This document shows, piece after piece, positions 6,227 through 12,545 of a DNA stretch of 12,545 bases. Made by a program: the position numbers and the translations under genes. The stretch's first letter is position 1; each line of letters begins with the position of its first letter. The notes beneath the pieces are model-generated. The model saw only the letters and a list, made by a program, of their open reading frames with translations. It did no database searches and was not told the origin of the DNA. Source of the DNA: Thermoflexus hugenholtzii JAD2 (lineage in GTDB: Bacteria; Chloroflexota; Dehalococcoidia; UBA2979); contig CAMDBZ010000023.1 in assembly GCA_945889565.1 (NCBI GenBank), forward strand, positions 1-12,545, written 5' to 3'.

Positions 6227-7123
6227 CTACGCCAGCACCAGCACGAGCGCGGCGAACATCGCGACCTGGACGGCGACGGCGGCGGCGAGCAGCACGTAGC
6301 CGGCCATGCGATCCCACGCGTGCAGCACGATGCCCAGGCCGAGGTTGCCGAGCAGCAGCAGCGTCGCCGTGCGCGGCAGCTCGACGAGCGCTTCGCGGCC
6401 GGTCACGGGGATTACTGCGTCGTGGCGGCTCGGAGGGAATTGGATGGCGAGCGCCGCCGGCAGCGAGTCGTAGCGCAGCGCGAGCTGCGTCCACACGGCC
6501 ACCACACCCACGATCGCCGCGCCCGCCAGCCACAGCGCGCGCCGGTCCGCCCAGAACGACTGCAGCACTGCCGCCGAACGCTCCACGTGGTGCGACACCG
6601 TGGCGGTCGGGCCGAGGTCCTGGCGCAGCTGCACCTCGCGCGCGAACTCGGCGGCGTCCTCCACGCTGATGCCGTAGGCGCGCTGGCCAGTCACCACGTA
6701 CAGCACCTGCTCCGGCGCCTGGTGGGTCGAGTAGAACAGCACGTCGCCGACGCGCTCCACACGCGCCGTGCCCACGTGGTGCCCCCACCAGCTCACGCCG
6801 TGCACGCTCGGCACGCCGACGGAGGTGCCCGGCACCAGCCGTTCGATGGCATCGAGCGGCACCACCTGCTGCACCGGCCCCCACTGGATCACCAGCCCGT
6901 TGCGATCGAGCGCGTACGAGAGCGTCGCGAGCGAGTAGGTCCAGTACGCGAACAGCGCCGCGAGCGCGCCCGCGGCCGCCGCCCCGCCATAGCCGAGCAG
7001 CCCGCCCCAGCCGGCACCCGCCGTCACGCCGACGTTCAGCAGCAGCAGCGCGATGCCCGCCGCCCACAACGTGAGCAGCGTACCGACGAGCAGCCCGAGC
7101 GCGCGCGAAGGCTGATAGAACAC
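6227..7123 (-). CDS. PH-domain-like integral membrane protein
   Basis: A 298-residue protein with five likely membrane spans (about 9-31, 48-68, 197-216, 253-271, 274-297). Between spans 2 and 3 lies a soluble beta-rich domain (about 69-167) opening YALDRNGLVIQWGPVQQVVPLD, the pattern of bacterial PH-like domains: a short strand, then a WG turn, then a VPL-type strand followed by a helix near IERL. The stretch after span 3 (RYDSLPAALAIQF) is reminiscent of the segment following a span in DUF1648-type proteins, but this is weak. Function is unknown; such proteins are often envelope-associated. The GTG at 7121-7123 begins the hydrophobic N-terminus and has no clear Shine-Dalgarno sequence. It is convergent with the preceding plus-strand gene. 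Confidence 0.75.
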   Translation of the reverse strand: MFYQPSRALGLLVGTLLTLWAAGIALLLLNVGVTAGAGWGGLLGYGGAAAAGALAALFAYWTYSLATLSYALDRNGLVIQWGPVQQVVPLDAIERLVPGTSVGVPSVHGVSWWGHHVGTARVERVGDVLFYSTHQAPEQVLYVVTGQRAYGISVEDAAEFAREVQLRQDLGPTATVSHHVERSAAVLQSFWADRRALWLAGAAIVGVVAVWTQLALRYDSLPAALAIQFPPSRHDAVIPVTGREALVELPRTATLLLLGNLGLGIVLHAWDRMAGYVLLAAAVAVQVAMFAALVLVLA

Positions 7124-7181
7124 GTCGAGATGTACCCCGGGGGGCGGGGGAGGCGCCCAGCGTCGACCAGTCTACGTCACC

Positions 7182-7201
7182 GCGCGGTTAGCAACCCGCG
7201 C
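7182..7201 (-). terminator. Possible hairpin terminator between ilvE and the PH-like gene
   Basis: The minus-strand RNA can form GCGCGG(G)TT paired with AACCGCGC: 8 bp with one bulged G and a 3-nt loop, about 150 nt past the ilvE stop and 60 nt before the next start. There is no U-run. It could be a terminator or a 5' UTR structure of the 7123 gene. Confidence 0.35.
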
Positions 7202-7312
7202 AGAACGTCGGGCGACCGGGCGCGCGAACTCCGAGAAGCGTGACGCACGTGCACCACACGCCAGCGAACGCAAGCGCCACTACCGAATGCGCAGCGAGGC
7301 CGGGCCGCGCCC

Positions 7313-7349
7313 GTCACGACGAGTGACTCACGGCGAGTGACCGAGTGAC
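7313..7349. repeat. GTCACTCG repeat block, copy B, directly after the ilvE stop
   Basis: On the minus strand the ilvE TAG is followed by GTCACTCG, GTCACTCG, CCGTGA, GTCACTCG and TCGTGAC: three copies of an 8-mer with interleaved inverted halves. Copy A at 4336-4350 carries one unit in the same position relative to its gene. The extra units here look like tandem expansion. A possible role is a weak stem-loop at the mRNA 3' end. Confidence 0.65.
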
Positions 7350-8282
7350 CTAGGCGCGGACGGGCGTCGACGCGTACACGGGCGTCAGCCACTCGCGGTG
7401 CGCGGCGCGGCCCGTGATCGTCTCGAAGTAGCGGTGCTGGATGGCGGCCGTGATCGGGCCGATCGCGCCGTCGCCCACCGGCAGGCGGTCGACGGAGGTT
7501 ACGGGGGTGACGTGCGCGGCGGTGCCGGTCATGAACAGCTCGTCCGCGATGTACAGCTCGGTGCGGTCGATCGAGCGCTGCTGCACGGGGTAGCCGAGCT
7601 CCGCCGCGAGTTCGCACACCGTCTCCAGCGTGATGCCCTCGAGGATGTTGTCCTGCGGCGGCGGCGTGATCAGCGTGCCGCGGCGCACCATCACGATGTT
7701 CTCGCCGGAGCCCTCGGAGACGTGCCCGTCCGAGTTCAGCATGATCGCCTCGTCGAAGCCGGACTGCTCCGCCTCGGTCTTGGCAAGCGAGTTGTTGACG
7801 TACAGCCCGGAGACCTTCGCGCGCGCGGGGATCATGTTGTCGTCCACGCGCCGCCAGGAGGAGACCATGCAGCTGATGCCGCTCGCGGAGTCGAGGTACG
7901 CGCCCAGCGGGATCAGGTAGAACAGCACGTCGTCCGACACGTTGTGCAGCCGCGGTCCGATCACGCTCTGCGCCTTGTACGCCATCGGACGCACGTACAC
8001 GTCCTCGTGGTAGTCGTTGCGCTGCGCGAGCTCGGTGACCACGCGCACGAGCTCGTCGTCCGGGTAGCTGATGCCGATGCGCAGGATCTTCGCGTTCTGG
8101 CGGAGCCGCGCGATGTGCTCTGCGAGCCGGAAGATGTACAGCTCCCCCTGCTCGGCGTTCCAGTTGCCGCGCACGCCCTCGAACACTGCCGTGCCGTAGT
8201 TGAAGGCGTGCGTGGTGACCGGCACCATCGCCTCCTCCAGGGGCACGAACTGGCCGCGGAAGAACGCCGTCGGGGTGGGCAT
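7350..8282 (-). CDS. ilvE: Branched-chain amino acid aminotransferase
   Basis: PLP-dependent fold-IV transaminase that makes leucine, isoleucine and valine from their 2-oxo acids, the last step of the pathway begun by IlvB/IlvH. The 310-residue product shows HAFNYGTAVFEGVRG (25-39), the R-x-x-EH segment, the PLP lysine in MIPARAKVSGLYVN (Lys156), the SEGSGENI loop contacting cofactor phosphate, and the TGTAAHVTPV region near the C-terminus. Length is normal for the family. The ATG at 8280-8282 has GGAG 6 nt upstream (8289-8292) and begins the conserved N-terminus. It lies about 5 kb from ilvBH on the same strand but is separated by unrelated genes, so it is its own unit, and I see no Leu/Val-rich leader in front of it. 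Confidence 0.96.
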   Translation of the reverse strand: MPTPTAFFRGQFVPLEEAMVPVTTHAFNYGTAVFEGVRGNWNAEQGELYIFRLAEHIARLRQNAKILRIGISYPDDELVRVVTELAQRNDYHEDVYVRPMAYKAQSVIGPRLHNVSDDVLFYLIPLGAYLDSASGISCMVSSWRRVDDNMIPARAKVSGLYVNNSLAKTEAEQSGFDEAIMLNSDGHVSEGSGENIVMVRRGTLITPPPQDNILEGITLETVCELAAELGYPVQQRSIDRTELYIADELFMTGTAAHVTPVTSVDRLPVGDGAIGPITAAIQHRYFETITGRAAHREWLTPVYASTPVRA

Positions 8283-8316
8283 GCTGGGCTCCGTCTCGGT
8301 CCGCGAGTGGTGGTCG

Positions 8317-8346
8317 ATGATCGCACGTGCCCGCCGCGCGCGGCAA
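8317..8346 (-). promoter_or_regulatory. Possible ilvE promoter
   Basis: Minus strand: -35-like TTGCCG (8341-8346, 4/6), an 18-nt spacer and -10-like GATCAT (8317-8322, 4/6), placing the transcript start about 25 nt before ilvE. The match is weak and is listed because it sits in the only upstream gap (8283-8445). Confidence 0.3.
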
Positions 8347-8384
8347 CCGGCGGCGCGCGGTCCCTCGACGCCGCCCCCGCTATG

Positions 8385-8429
8385 CTGTGCCCGCCGCCAC
8401 GCGCCGGGAATGCGCTGTGGCGGGCACAG
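8385..8429. promoter_or_regulatory. 11-bp perfect inverted repeat upstream of the MBL hydrolase gene
   Basis: CTGTGCCCGCC (8385-8395) and GGCGGGCACAG (8419-8429) are exact reverse complements around a 23-nt spacer. Inner GCGC/GCGC pairs (8401-8404 and 8412-8415) could extend it into a long hairpin. The right arm ends 5 nt before the GGGAGG ribosome site (8435-8440). It could be an operator for a dimeric regulator in the ilvE/MBL divergent gap, or an RNA hairpin in the MBL 5' UTR. Confidence 0.55.
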
Positions 8430-8445
8430 GCTCCGGGAGGTGCAC

Positions 8446-9294
8446 ATGTCGCGGTTGCTTGAACGCTTCACGCTCGGCGCGCTCGAGGTCGTCGCGCTCT
8501 CAGACGGCGCGCCGGACCGGTCGCTCGACGGCTTCTTCGACGGCGCCGCCCCGGCCGAGTGGACGCGCGCCGTCGGCGTGACGAGCGCCGCCGACGCGGT
8601 GCCCTTCAACTTCGGCAGCTTCCTCGTGCGCGGCGACGGGCATACGACGCTCATCGACACGGGCTTCGGTGCGCATGGCCGCTCGCTCGGCGTGCCCGGG
8701 GGCGGCGAGCTGTTGCTGCGCCTGGCCGAGGCGGGCGCGCGCCGCGAGGACGTCGACCGTGTGGTGCACACCCACCTGCACGTCGACCACTGCGGCTGGA
8801 ACCTCGATGACGACGCCGGGGGCGCGATTACGTTCCCGAACGCCACGTTCCACCTGCACGCCGCCGAGCTCGCCTACTGGACGGGCCCCGCGTCCGACAC
8901 GAACTCGATGGCTGCGGGCGCGCGCGGGCGCATCAACCCGCTGGTCGCGGCGGGCCGCGTGCAGACCTTCGAGGGCAGCGAGCACGCGCTCTACGAGACG
9001 TTGACGCTGCTGCACACGCCCGGCCATACGCCGGGCCACGTCGCGGCGCTGCTCAGCTCGCAGGGGCAACACCTCGTCGTCGTCGGCGACGCCGCGCACC
9101 ACCCCGTGCACTTCGAGCACCACGACTGGGTGCCCGGCGTCGACGTCGACCCCGCCGCCTCGGCGCGCTCGCGCGGGTTGCTCGCCGCGCTCGCCGCCGA
9201 CCGCGACGCGCTCGTGACCGGCGGGCACTTCCCGATCCTCAGCCTCGGTCACGTGCGGCGGGTGGAGGGCGGCTATCGCTGGCAGCCTGTGTAA
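8446..9294 (+). CDS. MBL-fold metallo-hydrolase
   Basis: A 282-residue metallo-beta-lactamase-fold hydrolase with a complete dinuclear metal site: TH110-L-H112-V-D114-H115, His194 in HTPGHTPGH, Asp215 in VVGDAAHH, and His261 in TGGHFP. The N-terminal part (NFGSFLVRGDGHTTLIDTGFG, about 55-75) is the usual beta-hairpin leading to the DTG motif. The layout resembles the lactonase / methyl-parathion-hydrolase side of the superfamily, but substrate cannot be assigned from sequence. The ATG at 8446 is preceded by GGGAGG at 5 nt; an in-frame GTG two codons upstream overlaps that site and is less likely. No signal peptide is seen, so it should be cytoplasmic. It is transcribed alone, divergent from ilvE and convergent with the ankyrin gene (20-nt gap). 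Confidence 0.92.
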   Translation: MSRLLERFTLGALEVVALSDGAPDRSLDGFFDGAAPAEWTRAVGVTSAADAVPFNFGSFLVRGDGHTTLIDTGFGAHGRSLGVPGGGELLLRLAEAGARREDVDRVVHTHLHVDHCGWNLDDDAGGAITFPNATFHLHAAELAYWTGPASDTNSMAAGARGRINPLVAAGRVQTFEGSEHALYETLTLLHTPGHTPGHVAALLSSQGQHLVVVGDAAHHPVHFEHHDWVPGVDVDPAASARSRGLLAALAADRDALVTGGHFPILSLGHVRRVEGGYRWQPV

Positions 9295-9314
9295 CGCGTC
9301 CCGCTCGCCCGGAC

Positions 9315-9971
9315 CTATGTCGCGTGCAGGCGCAGGTAGGCGGCGAGCGCGTCGTGCTCGAACTCGTAGGCGAGGTCGGCGGGCGTCTTGCCCTCGTCCG
9401 TCTCCAGGTCGCCGCGCGCGCCGTTCATCACGAAGAGCGAGGCGAGCGCGAAGTCGCCGCGCTGCGCGGCGATGTGCAGCGGGGTGAGGCCGCCGTCCTG
9501 CGCCTCGTCGACGGGCACCCCGCGCTCCAGGAGCAGCGCTGCCACAGTGCGATGGCCGCCCCACGTCGCCAGGTGCAGCGCGTTGCGCTCGTGCTCGCCC
9601 TGGGTCACGGCGCGCGCGTCGGCGCCCCACTGCAGGAGGCCGTTCGCGATCGAGGCCTGCCCGAAGAACGCAGCGACCTGCAGCGGCGTCAGCCCGTCCG
9701 GCGTGCGCGCCTCCATCAGCGCGCGCGCGCCCCGCAGGTGCGCCTGCACTGCGGCGTCGTCGCCCAGCGCGATCGCCTCGTGCAGCGTCGGCGGCGGCCG
9801 GCAGCGGAGCAGCGCTTCGAGCACCTCGCGCCGACCGCGGGAGAGCGCGAGCAGCAGCGGCGAGTCGTCGCCATCGGCACACGCGAGCGTGGGGTCGGCG
9901 GCGAGCAGCGCCTCGACCTCCTCGAGGTGGTCGGCGAGGATCGCGCGGCGGAGCTCCGCGCGGGCGCTCAC
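9315..9971 (-). CDS. Ankyrin-repeat protein
   Basis: A 218-residue protein made almost entirely of ankyrin repeats, a protein-protein interaction scaffold. Clear repeats begin at about residues 92 (DGLTPLQVAAFFGQ), 128 (ERNALHLATWGGH), 160 (GGLTPLHIAAQRGD) and 193 (EGKTPADLAYEF). The first 90 residues hold two or three degenerate repeats (AELRRAILADHLEEVEALLA; PTLHEAIALGDDAAVQAHL). There is no signal peptide or extra domain, so it is probably cytoplasmic with an unknown partner. The GTG at 9969-9971 is the likely start but lacks a good Shine-Dalgarno sequence. A 19-codon ORF just upstream (GTG at 10027) ends in a GTGA overlap with it, which might provide coupling. It follows the HDOD gene by 107 nt on the same strand and may share its transcript. 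Confidence 0.88.
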   Translation of the reverse strand: MSARAELRRAILADHLEEVEALLAADPTLACADGDDSPLLLALSRGRREVLEALLRCRPPPTLHEAIALGDDAAVQAHLRGARALMEARTPDGLTPLQVAAFFGQASIANGLLQWGADARAVTQGEHERNALHLATWGGHRTVAALLLERGVPVDEAQDGGLTPLHIAAQRGDFALASLFVMNGARGDLETDEGKTPADLAYEFEHDALAAYLRLHAT

Positions 9972-10078
9972 GCTTCGCGCTCGGGGCGCGCAGGCGGGCC
10001 TTCGATGTCGAAGGGTGGCGGCGTCACCGCCGCACGATACAGCGAGTCGCGACGAGCGGCCGCCGCCAGGCGGGAGGG

Positions 10079-10885
10079 CTAGGCCGCGCGGCGTGGCTCC
10101 GGCGAGAGCATGTCGCAGTGCCAGTCCACCGTCTCGATGAAGCGCTCCGGGCCGCCGAAGGTCGCGAGCACCTCGGCGTCCTCCGAGAGCGGGTCGAAGC
10201 TCGCCTCGCCCGGGCACAGCAGCCCGTCGCCGATGCCGACGCTCCAGGCGATGCGCCGCGCGTTCAGCGTCAGCCAGCCCAGCGCCCCGGCGTCGCCGCC
10301 GTGGTGGTCGGCGATCGCCTCGACGATCTCGTCGGGGATTTGCCAGGCGTGCGCCACGGCCACGCCGGCCTCCATGTGATCCAGCCCCAGCACGCGCGCC
10401 TCCGCCCAGGAGGGCTCCAGGCCCTCGTGGATCAGCCGCACGACCTCGGCGTAGCGGGCCGGCATCTGGTGCGCCATCGCCAGCCGGCCCAGGTCGTGCA
10501 GCAGCCCGCCCGTGAACGCCGCGGAGCCGGACACGCCCCCCCACGCCGTCGCGTCCGCGAGCAGCGCGCAGGCCACCACGTGCCGCCACAGCTCGCGCGC
10601 GTCGAGGCCCGCGCGCTGCAGCCCGGTGAACGTGGAGCCCATGACCGCCGCCGAGACGATGCGTCGCGTCTGGTCCGAGCCGACGCGTACGAGCGCTTGC
10701 TTCACGGTCGAGACGGGCGAGACGGGCGCCGAGGCCGCCGAGTTCGCGGCGCGCAGCATCGCTGCCGTGAGCGCCGGGTCAGTCTCCACGAGGTGGCTGA
10801 CCTCGGCGAAGTCCACGTCGCGCGACGCGAGTAGCGAGAGCGCGCGGGCCTGTGCCCCGGGTAGTGTCGGCAGTTCGAAGCGCAT
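10079..10885 (-). CDS. HDOD domain-containing protein
   Basis: A 268-residue single-domain HDOD protein, a family related to HD phosphohydrolases and tied to signalling, motility and stress regulation, usually acting by interaction rather than catalysis. Signature parts: LPTLPGAQARALSLL (5-19), ETDPALTAAMLRAANSA (34-50), VKQALVRVG (61-69) and FTGGLLHDLGRLAMA (124-138). An HD pair (H130, D131) and further His (H102, H170, H194, H195) are present, so residual metal binding is conceivable. I chose the ATG at 10883-10885 because GGAGGG (10889-10894) precedes it and the domain begins there. In-frame ATGs at 10918 and 10921 would add 11-12 residues and have no ribosome site. It is divergent from uppP across a 125-nt gap. 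Confidence 0.9.
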   Translation of the reverse strand: MRFELPTLPGAQARALSLLASRDVDFAEVSHLVETDPALTAAMLRAANSAASAPVSPVSTVKQALVRVGSDQTRRIVSAAVMGSTFTGLQRAGLDARELWRHVVACALLADATAWGGVSGSAAFTGGLLHDLGRLAMAHQMPARYAEVVRLIHEGLEPSWAEARVLGLDHMEAGVAVAHAWQIPDEIVEAIADHHGGDAGALGWLTLNARRIAWSVGIGDGLLCPGEASFDPLSEDAEVLATFGGPERFIETVDWHCDMLSPEPRRAA

Positions 10886-11010
10886 GCGCCCTCCGCGGCA
10901 GTCGTTACGCTCTGTCATCATCGGTTGCCGCCCGCCGGTCCTGTAGCGCCCCGCGCGCCTCGATCGACGCTGCGCTGGTCCAGAGCGGCCGCCGCCGCTA
11001 GCCTTCCCGG

Positions 11011-11838
11011 GTGGACGACTATCTGCGCGCCCTGTTGCTCGGGCTGTTGCAGGCGCTGAGCGAGTTCCTGCCGATCTCCTCCTCCGGGCACCTGCTACTC
11101 GCTGGCACCGTGCTGGGCGACGACGCCCAGTCGCTGACCTTCGACGTGGGTCTGCACGCCGGGACGACCGCTGCCGTCCTCGTCTACTTCTGGCGCGACT
11201 GGCGCACGATCCTCGGGGCGGTGGCGCGCGACGGCGTGCGCCACCGGGCGCGCGTCCGGCGCTGGGGCTCCGCCTCGCGCCTCGGGCTGTGGATCGCGCT
11301 CGGCACGCTGCCCGCCGTGGTGGTCGGCTTGCTTGCGGGCGACACGATCGAGGCGGAGTTGCGCCAGGCGTGGCTCGTCGCGGTGCTGCTGATCGGGTTC
11401 GCCGTGCCGCTCGCCGCGGGCGAGCGGGCCACGGTGCGCCGGAGCGGCATCGAGCAGGTCGGCGCCGGGCACGCGCTCGCCATCGGCGCGGCGCAGGCGG
11501 TGGCGCTGCTGCCCGGCGTCTCGCGCTCCGGCATCACCATCAGCGCCGCGCGCAGGCTCGGCTTCGACCGCGCGACCGCGACGCGCTTCTCGTTCCTGCT
11601 GTCCGCGCCTGCCATCGTTGCCGCGGCGACGCTCTCGTTCGCGGACGTGCTGCTAGGCGACGAGGTCGTGGCCTGGGGCCCGCTGCTCGCGGGCGCCGTG
11701 GTCTCGGCGGTGGCGGGCGGCGCGGTGATCCACTGGCTGCTGCGCTACGTGCGCACGGGCACGTTGTGGCCCTTCGTCTGGTATAGGATCGCGCTCGGGC
11801 TCGCCGTCCTAACCATCGCAGCCGTGCGCGTGACGTAA
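11011..11838 (+). CDS. uppP: Undecaprenyl-diphosphatase (UppP/BacA)
   Basis: Integral membrane enzyme that dephosphorylates undecaprenyl pyrophosphate to recycle the lipid carrier for peptidoglycan and other wall polymers; overproduction is known to give bacitracin resistance. The 275-residue product has both family signatures: QALSEFLPISSSGHL (14-28), with the Q-x3-E form of the (E/Q)xxxE motif and His27, and PGVSRSGITI (168-177) with the catalytic Arg172. About seven to eight hydrophobic segments are visible. Length is typical. The GTG at 11011 opens the protein directly at the first hydrophobic helix. No Shine-Dalgarno sequence is visible, so initiation may be leaderless. Confidence 0.96.
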   Translation: MDDYLRALLLGLLQALSEFLPISSSGHLLLAGTVLGDDAQSLTFDVGLHAGTTAAVLVYFWRDWRTILGAVARDGVRHRARVRRWGSASRLGLWIALGTLPAVVVGLLAGDTIEAELRQAWLVAVLLIGFAVPLAAGERATVRRSGIEQVGAGHALAIGAAQAVALLPGVSRSGITISAARRLGFDRATATRFSFLLSAPAIVAAATLSFADVLLGDEVVAWGPLLAGAVVSAVAGGAVIHWLLRYVRTGTLWPFVWYRIALGLAVLTIAAVRVT

Positions 11839-11900
11839 CAACGCCTTCCTGCTGCCGCTACAGGACGTAACGAGCGCAGGCGCAGCAGATCGAGGTTCGC

Positions 11901-12545
11901 GTGACCGACCCGGCGCCTCTCGGCCCGCCGCCGCTCGCCGGGCGGCGCGCGCTCGTCATCGGCGTGGAGACGCCGGCCGGGGCGGCGATCGCTGCGGCGC
12001 TGGCCGGCGCGGGCGCCGCGATCGCCCTCGCGACGATGCGTGCGGACGAGAGCGTGGTGGCGGCGCGGCGGCTGCAGCGCGCCGTGCAGGCGGCGGGCGG
12101 CTACGCGGCGACCTACGCCTTCGACGTCACGCTCGGCCAGAACCTCAAGGTCTCGACCCGGCAGGTCGCGAAGGAGCTCGGCGGGCTCGACCTGCTCGTG
12201 AGCGCGTCCGCTCGCTTCGCCCCGGCGCCGCTCGCGCGCACCGGTGACGGCGAGCTGGCGCAGCTCTTTCAGTTCAACTGCTTCGCGCACCTCTACGCCC
12301 TGCGCGCGGCCGCCGACGAGTTCCGCCGCCTGGACCCGGCAGCTGCCACCGGCTGTGCGCTCGTGGTGCTCGACGCGCTCGCCGAGCGCACCGCGCCGGA
12401 GGCGGTCGCCTACGCGGCTGCCCACGCCGCCGCGCTGAGCGCCGTGCGCTCGCTCGCCGCGGAGTGGGCGCCCGCCGCTGCGCTGGGCGCGCTGCTCGTC
12501 GACGCCCCGCCCGGCGTCGCTGCCTTCGATGCGGCGAGTGCGGCG
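11901..12545 (+). CDS. SDR-fold protein with non-canonical active site, partial
   Basis: A 215-codon open frame to the window end, in the short-chain dehydrogenase/reductase fold. The glycine motif is altered: VIGVETPAGAAIA (19-31) keeps Gly21 and Gly27 but has Pro25 where the central Gly of TGxxxGxG is expected. Asp75 (FDVT) and Asn126 (FNCFAH) match conserved SDR positions. The usual NNAG motif reads VSAS (100-103). The Tyr of YxxxK is present (Tyr171) but the Lys is His175, and the catalytic Ser position (about 13 residues before Tyr) is Asp158. Cofactor binding may persist while classical Ser-Tyr-Lys catalysis should not. The GTG at 11901 has GAGG 5 nt upstream. It follows uppP by 62 nt on the same strand and may be co-transcribed. 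The C-terminus is outside the window. Confidence 0.8.
   Translation, partial: MTDPAPLGPPPLAGRRALVIGVETPAGAAIAAALAGAGAAIALATMRADESVVAARRLQRAVQAAGGYAATYAFDVTLGQNLKVSTRQVAKELGGLDLLVSASARFAPAPLARTGDGELAQLFQFNCFAHLYALRAAADEFRRLDPAAATGCALVVLDALAERTAPEAVAYAAAHAAALSAVRSLAAEWAPAAALGALLVDAPPGVAAFDAASAA

Noticed and set aside
8500..9882. 460-residue minus-strand frame spanning the MBL and ankyrin genes
   Set aside because: It crosses the boundary of two well-supported genes and has only Arg/Ala/Gly-rich low-information sequence.
9968..10027. 19-codon ORF (GTG at 10027) ending in a GTGA overlap with the ankyrin gene start
   Set aside because: No ribosome site and no recognisable peptide. The overlap is suggestive of coupling, but a 60-base ORF at this GC is easily chance.
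11832..11888. Repeated GACGTAAC (11832 and 11864) and CTGCTGC/GCAGCAG pair after uppP
   Set aside because: Short repeats with a 26-nt spacer and no U-run. Too weak to call a terminator or operator.
1..12545. Defence island, CRISPR array, prophage or biosynthetic cluster
   Set aside because: No regularly spaced repeats, nuclease, integrase, transposase or carrier-protein motifs were seen. The recognisable genes are mostly housekeeping.

Overview
This is a very GC-rich (roughly 70% or more by eye) bacterial chromosomal window with densely packed genes, many GTG starts, several starts that show little or no Shine-Dalgarno sequence, and no phage, transposase, CRISPR, tRNA or rRNA signal. The mix (a two-part DUF3179 lipoprotein, a geranylgeranyl-reductase-type flavoprotein, an HDOD protein, a PH-domain-like membrane protein, and separate ilvB/ilvH and ilvE loci) would fit a high-GC Chloroflexota or a related Gram-positive-type lineage. 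That placement is an inference only.

Layout. The left end (1-2385, minus strand) is a branched-chain amino acid biosynthesis operon. A sigma-70-like promoter (2356-2385) is followed at once by a 36-codon leader peptide that ends in a Leu/Leu/Thr/Leu/Leu/Val/Leu run. Strong hairpins come next, then ilvB (acetolactate synthase large subunit) and ilvH (small subunit, cut by the window edge), whose stop and start overlap as ATGA. This has the architecture of a transcription or translation attenuator sensing Leu/Val charging, and I consider it the most interesting feature of the window.

Upstream on the same strand (2445-4201) is a two-gene unit with a GTGA overlap: a DUF3179 lipoprotein and an 81-residue zinc-ribbon/one-TM protein. 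A palindromic G/C-rich element (4241-4285) separates it from a geranylgeranyl reductase family flavoprotein (4351-5556). Divergent from that is an unrecognised 178-residue membrane-associated protein (5663-6199) with clearly lower GC and TTA codons. It converges on a five-TM PH-domain-like protein (6227-7123). A second branched-chain gene, ilvE (7350-8282, minus), supplies the transaminase for the pathway that ilvB/ilvH begin. Just after its stop codon it carries a GTCACTCG repeat block that also follows the flavoprotein gene 3 kb away.

The right third holds an MBL-fold hydrolase (8446-9294, plus) with an 11-bp inverted repeat just upstream, an ankyrin-repeat protein (9315-9971, minus), an HDOD protein (10079-10885, minus), the undecaprenyl-diphosphatase gene uppP (11011-11838, plus), and an SDR-fold protein running off the window end whose catalytic Ser and Lys positions are not conserved.

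The clearest functional theme is branched-chain amino acid synthesis (ilvB, ilvH, ilvE). The other genes look like ordinary housekeeping or uncharacterised envelope genes. All GC and spacing values were counted by eye, and no database search or RNA folding was done.
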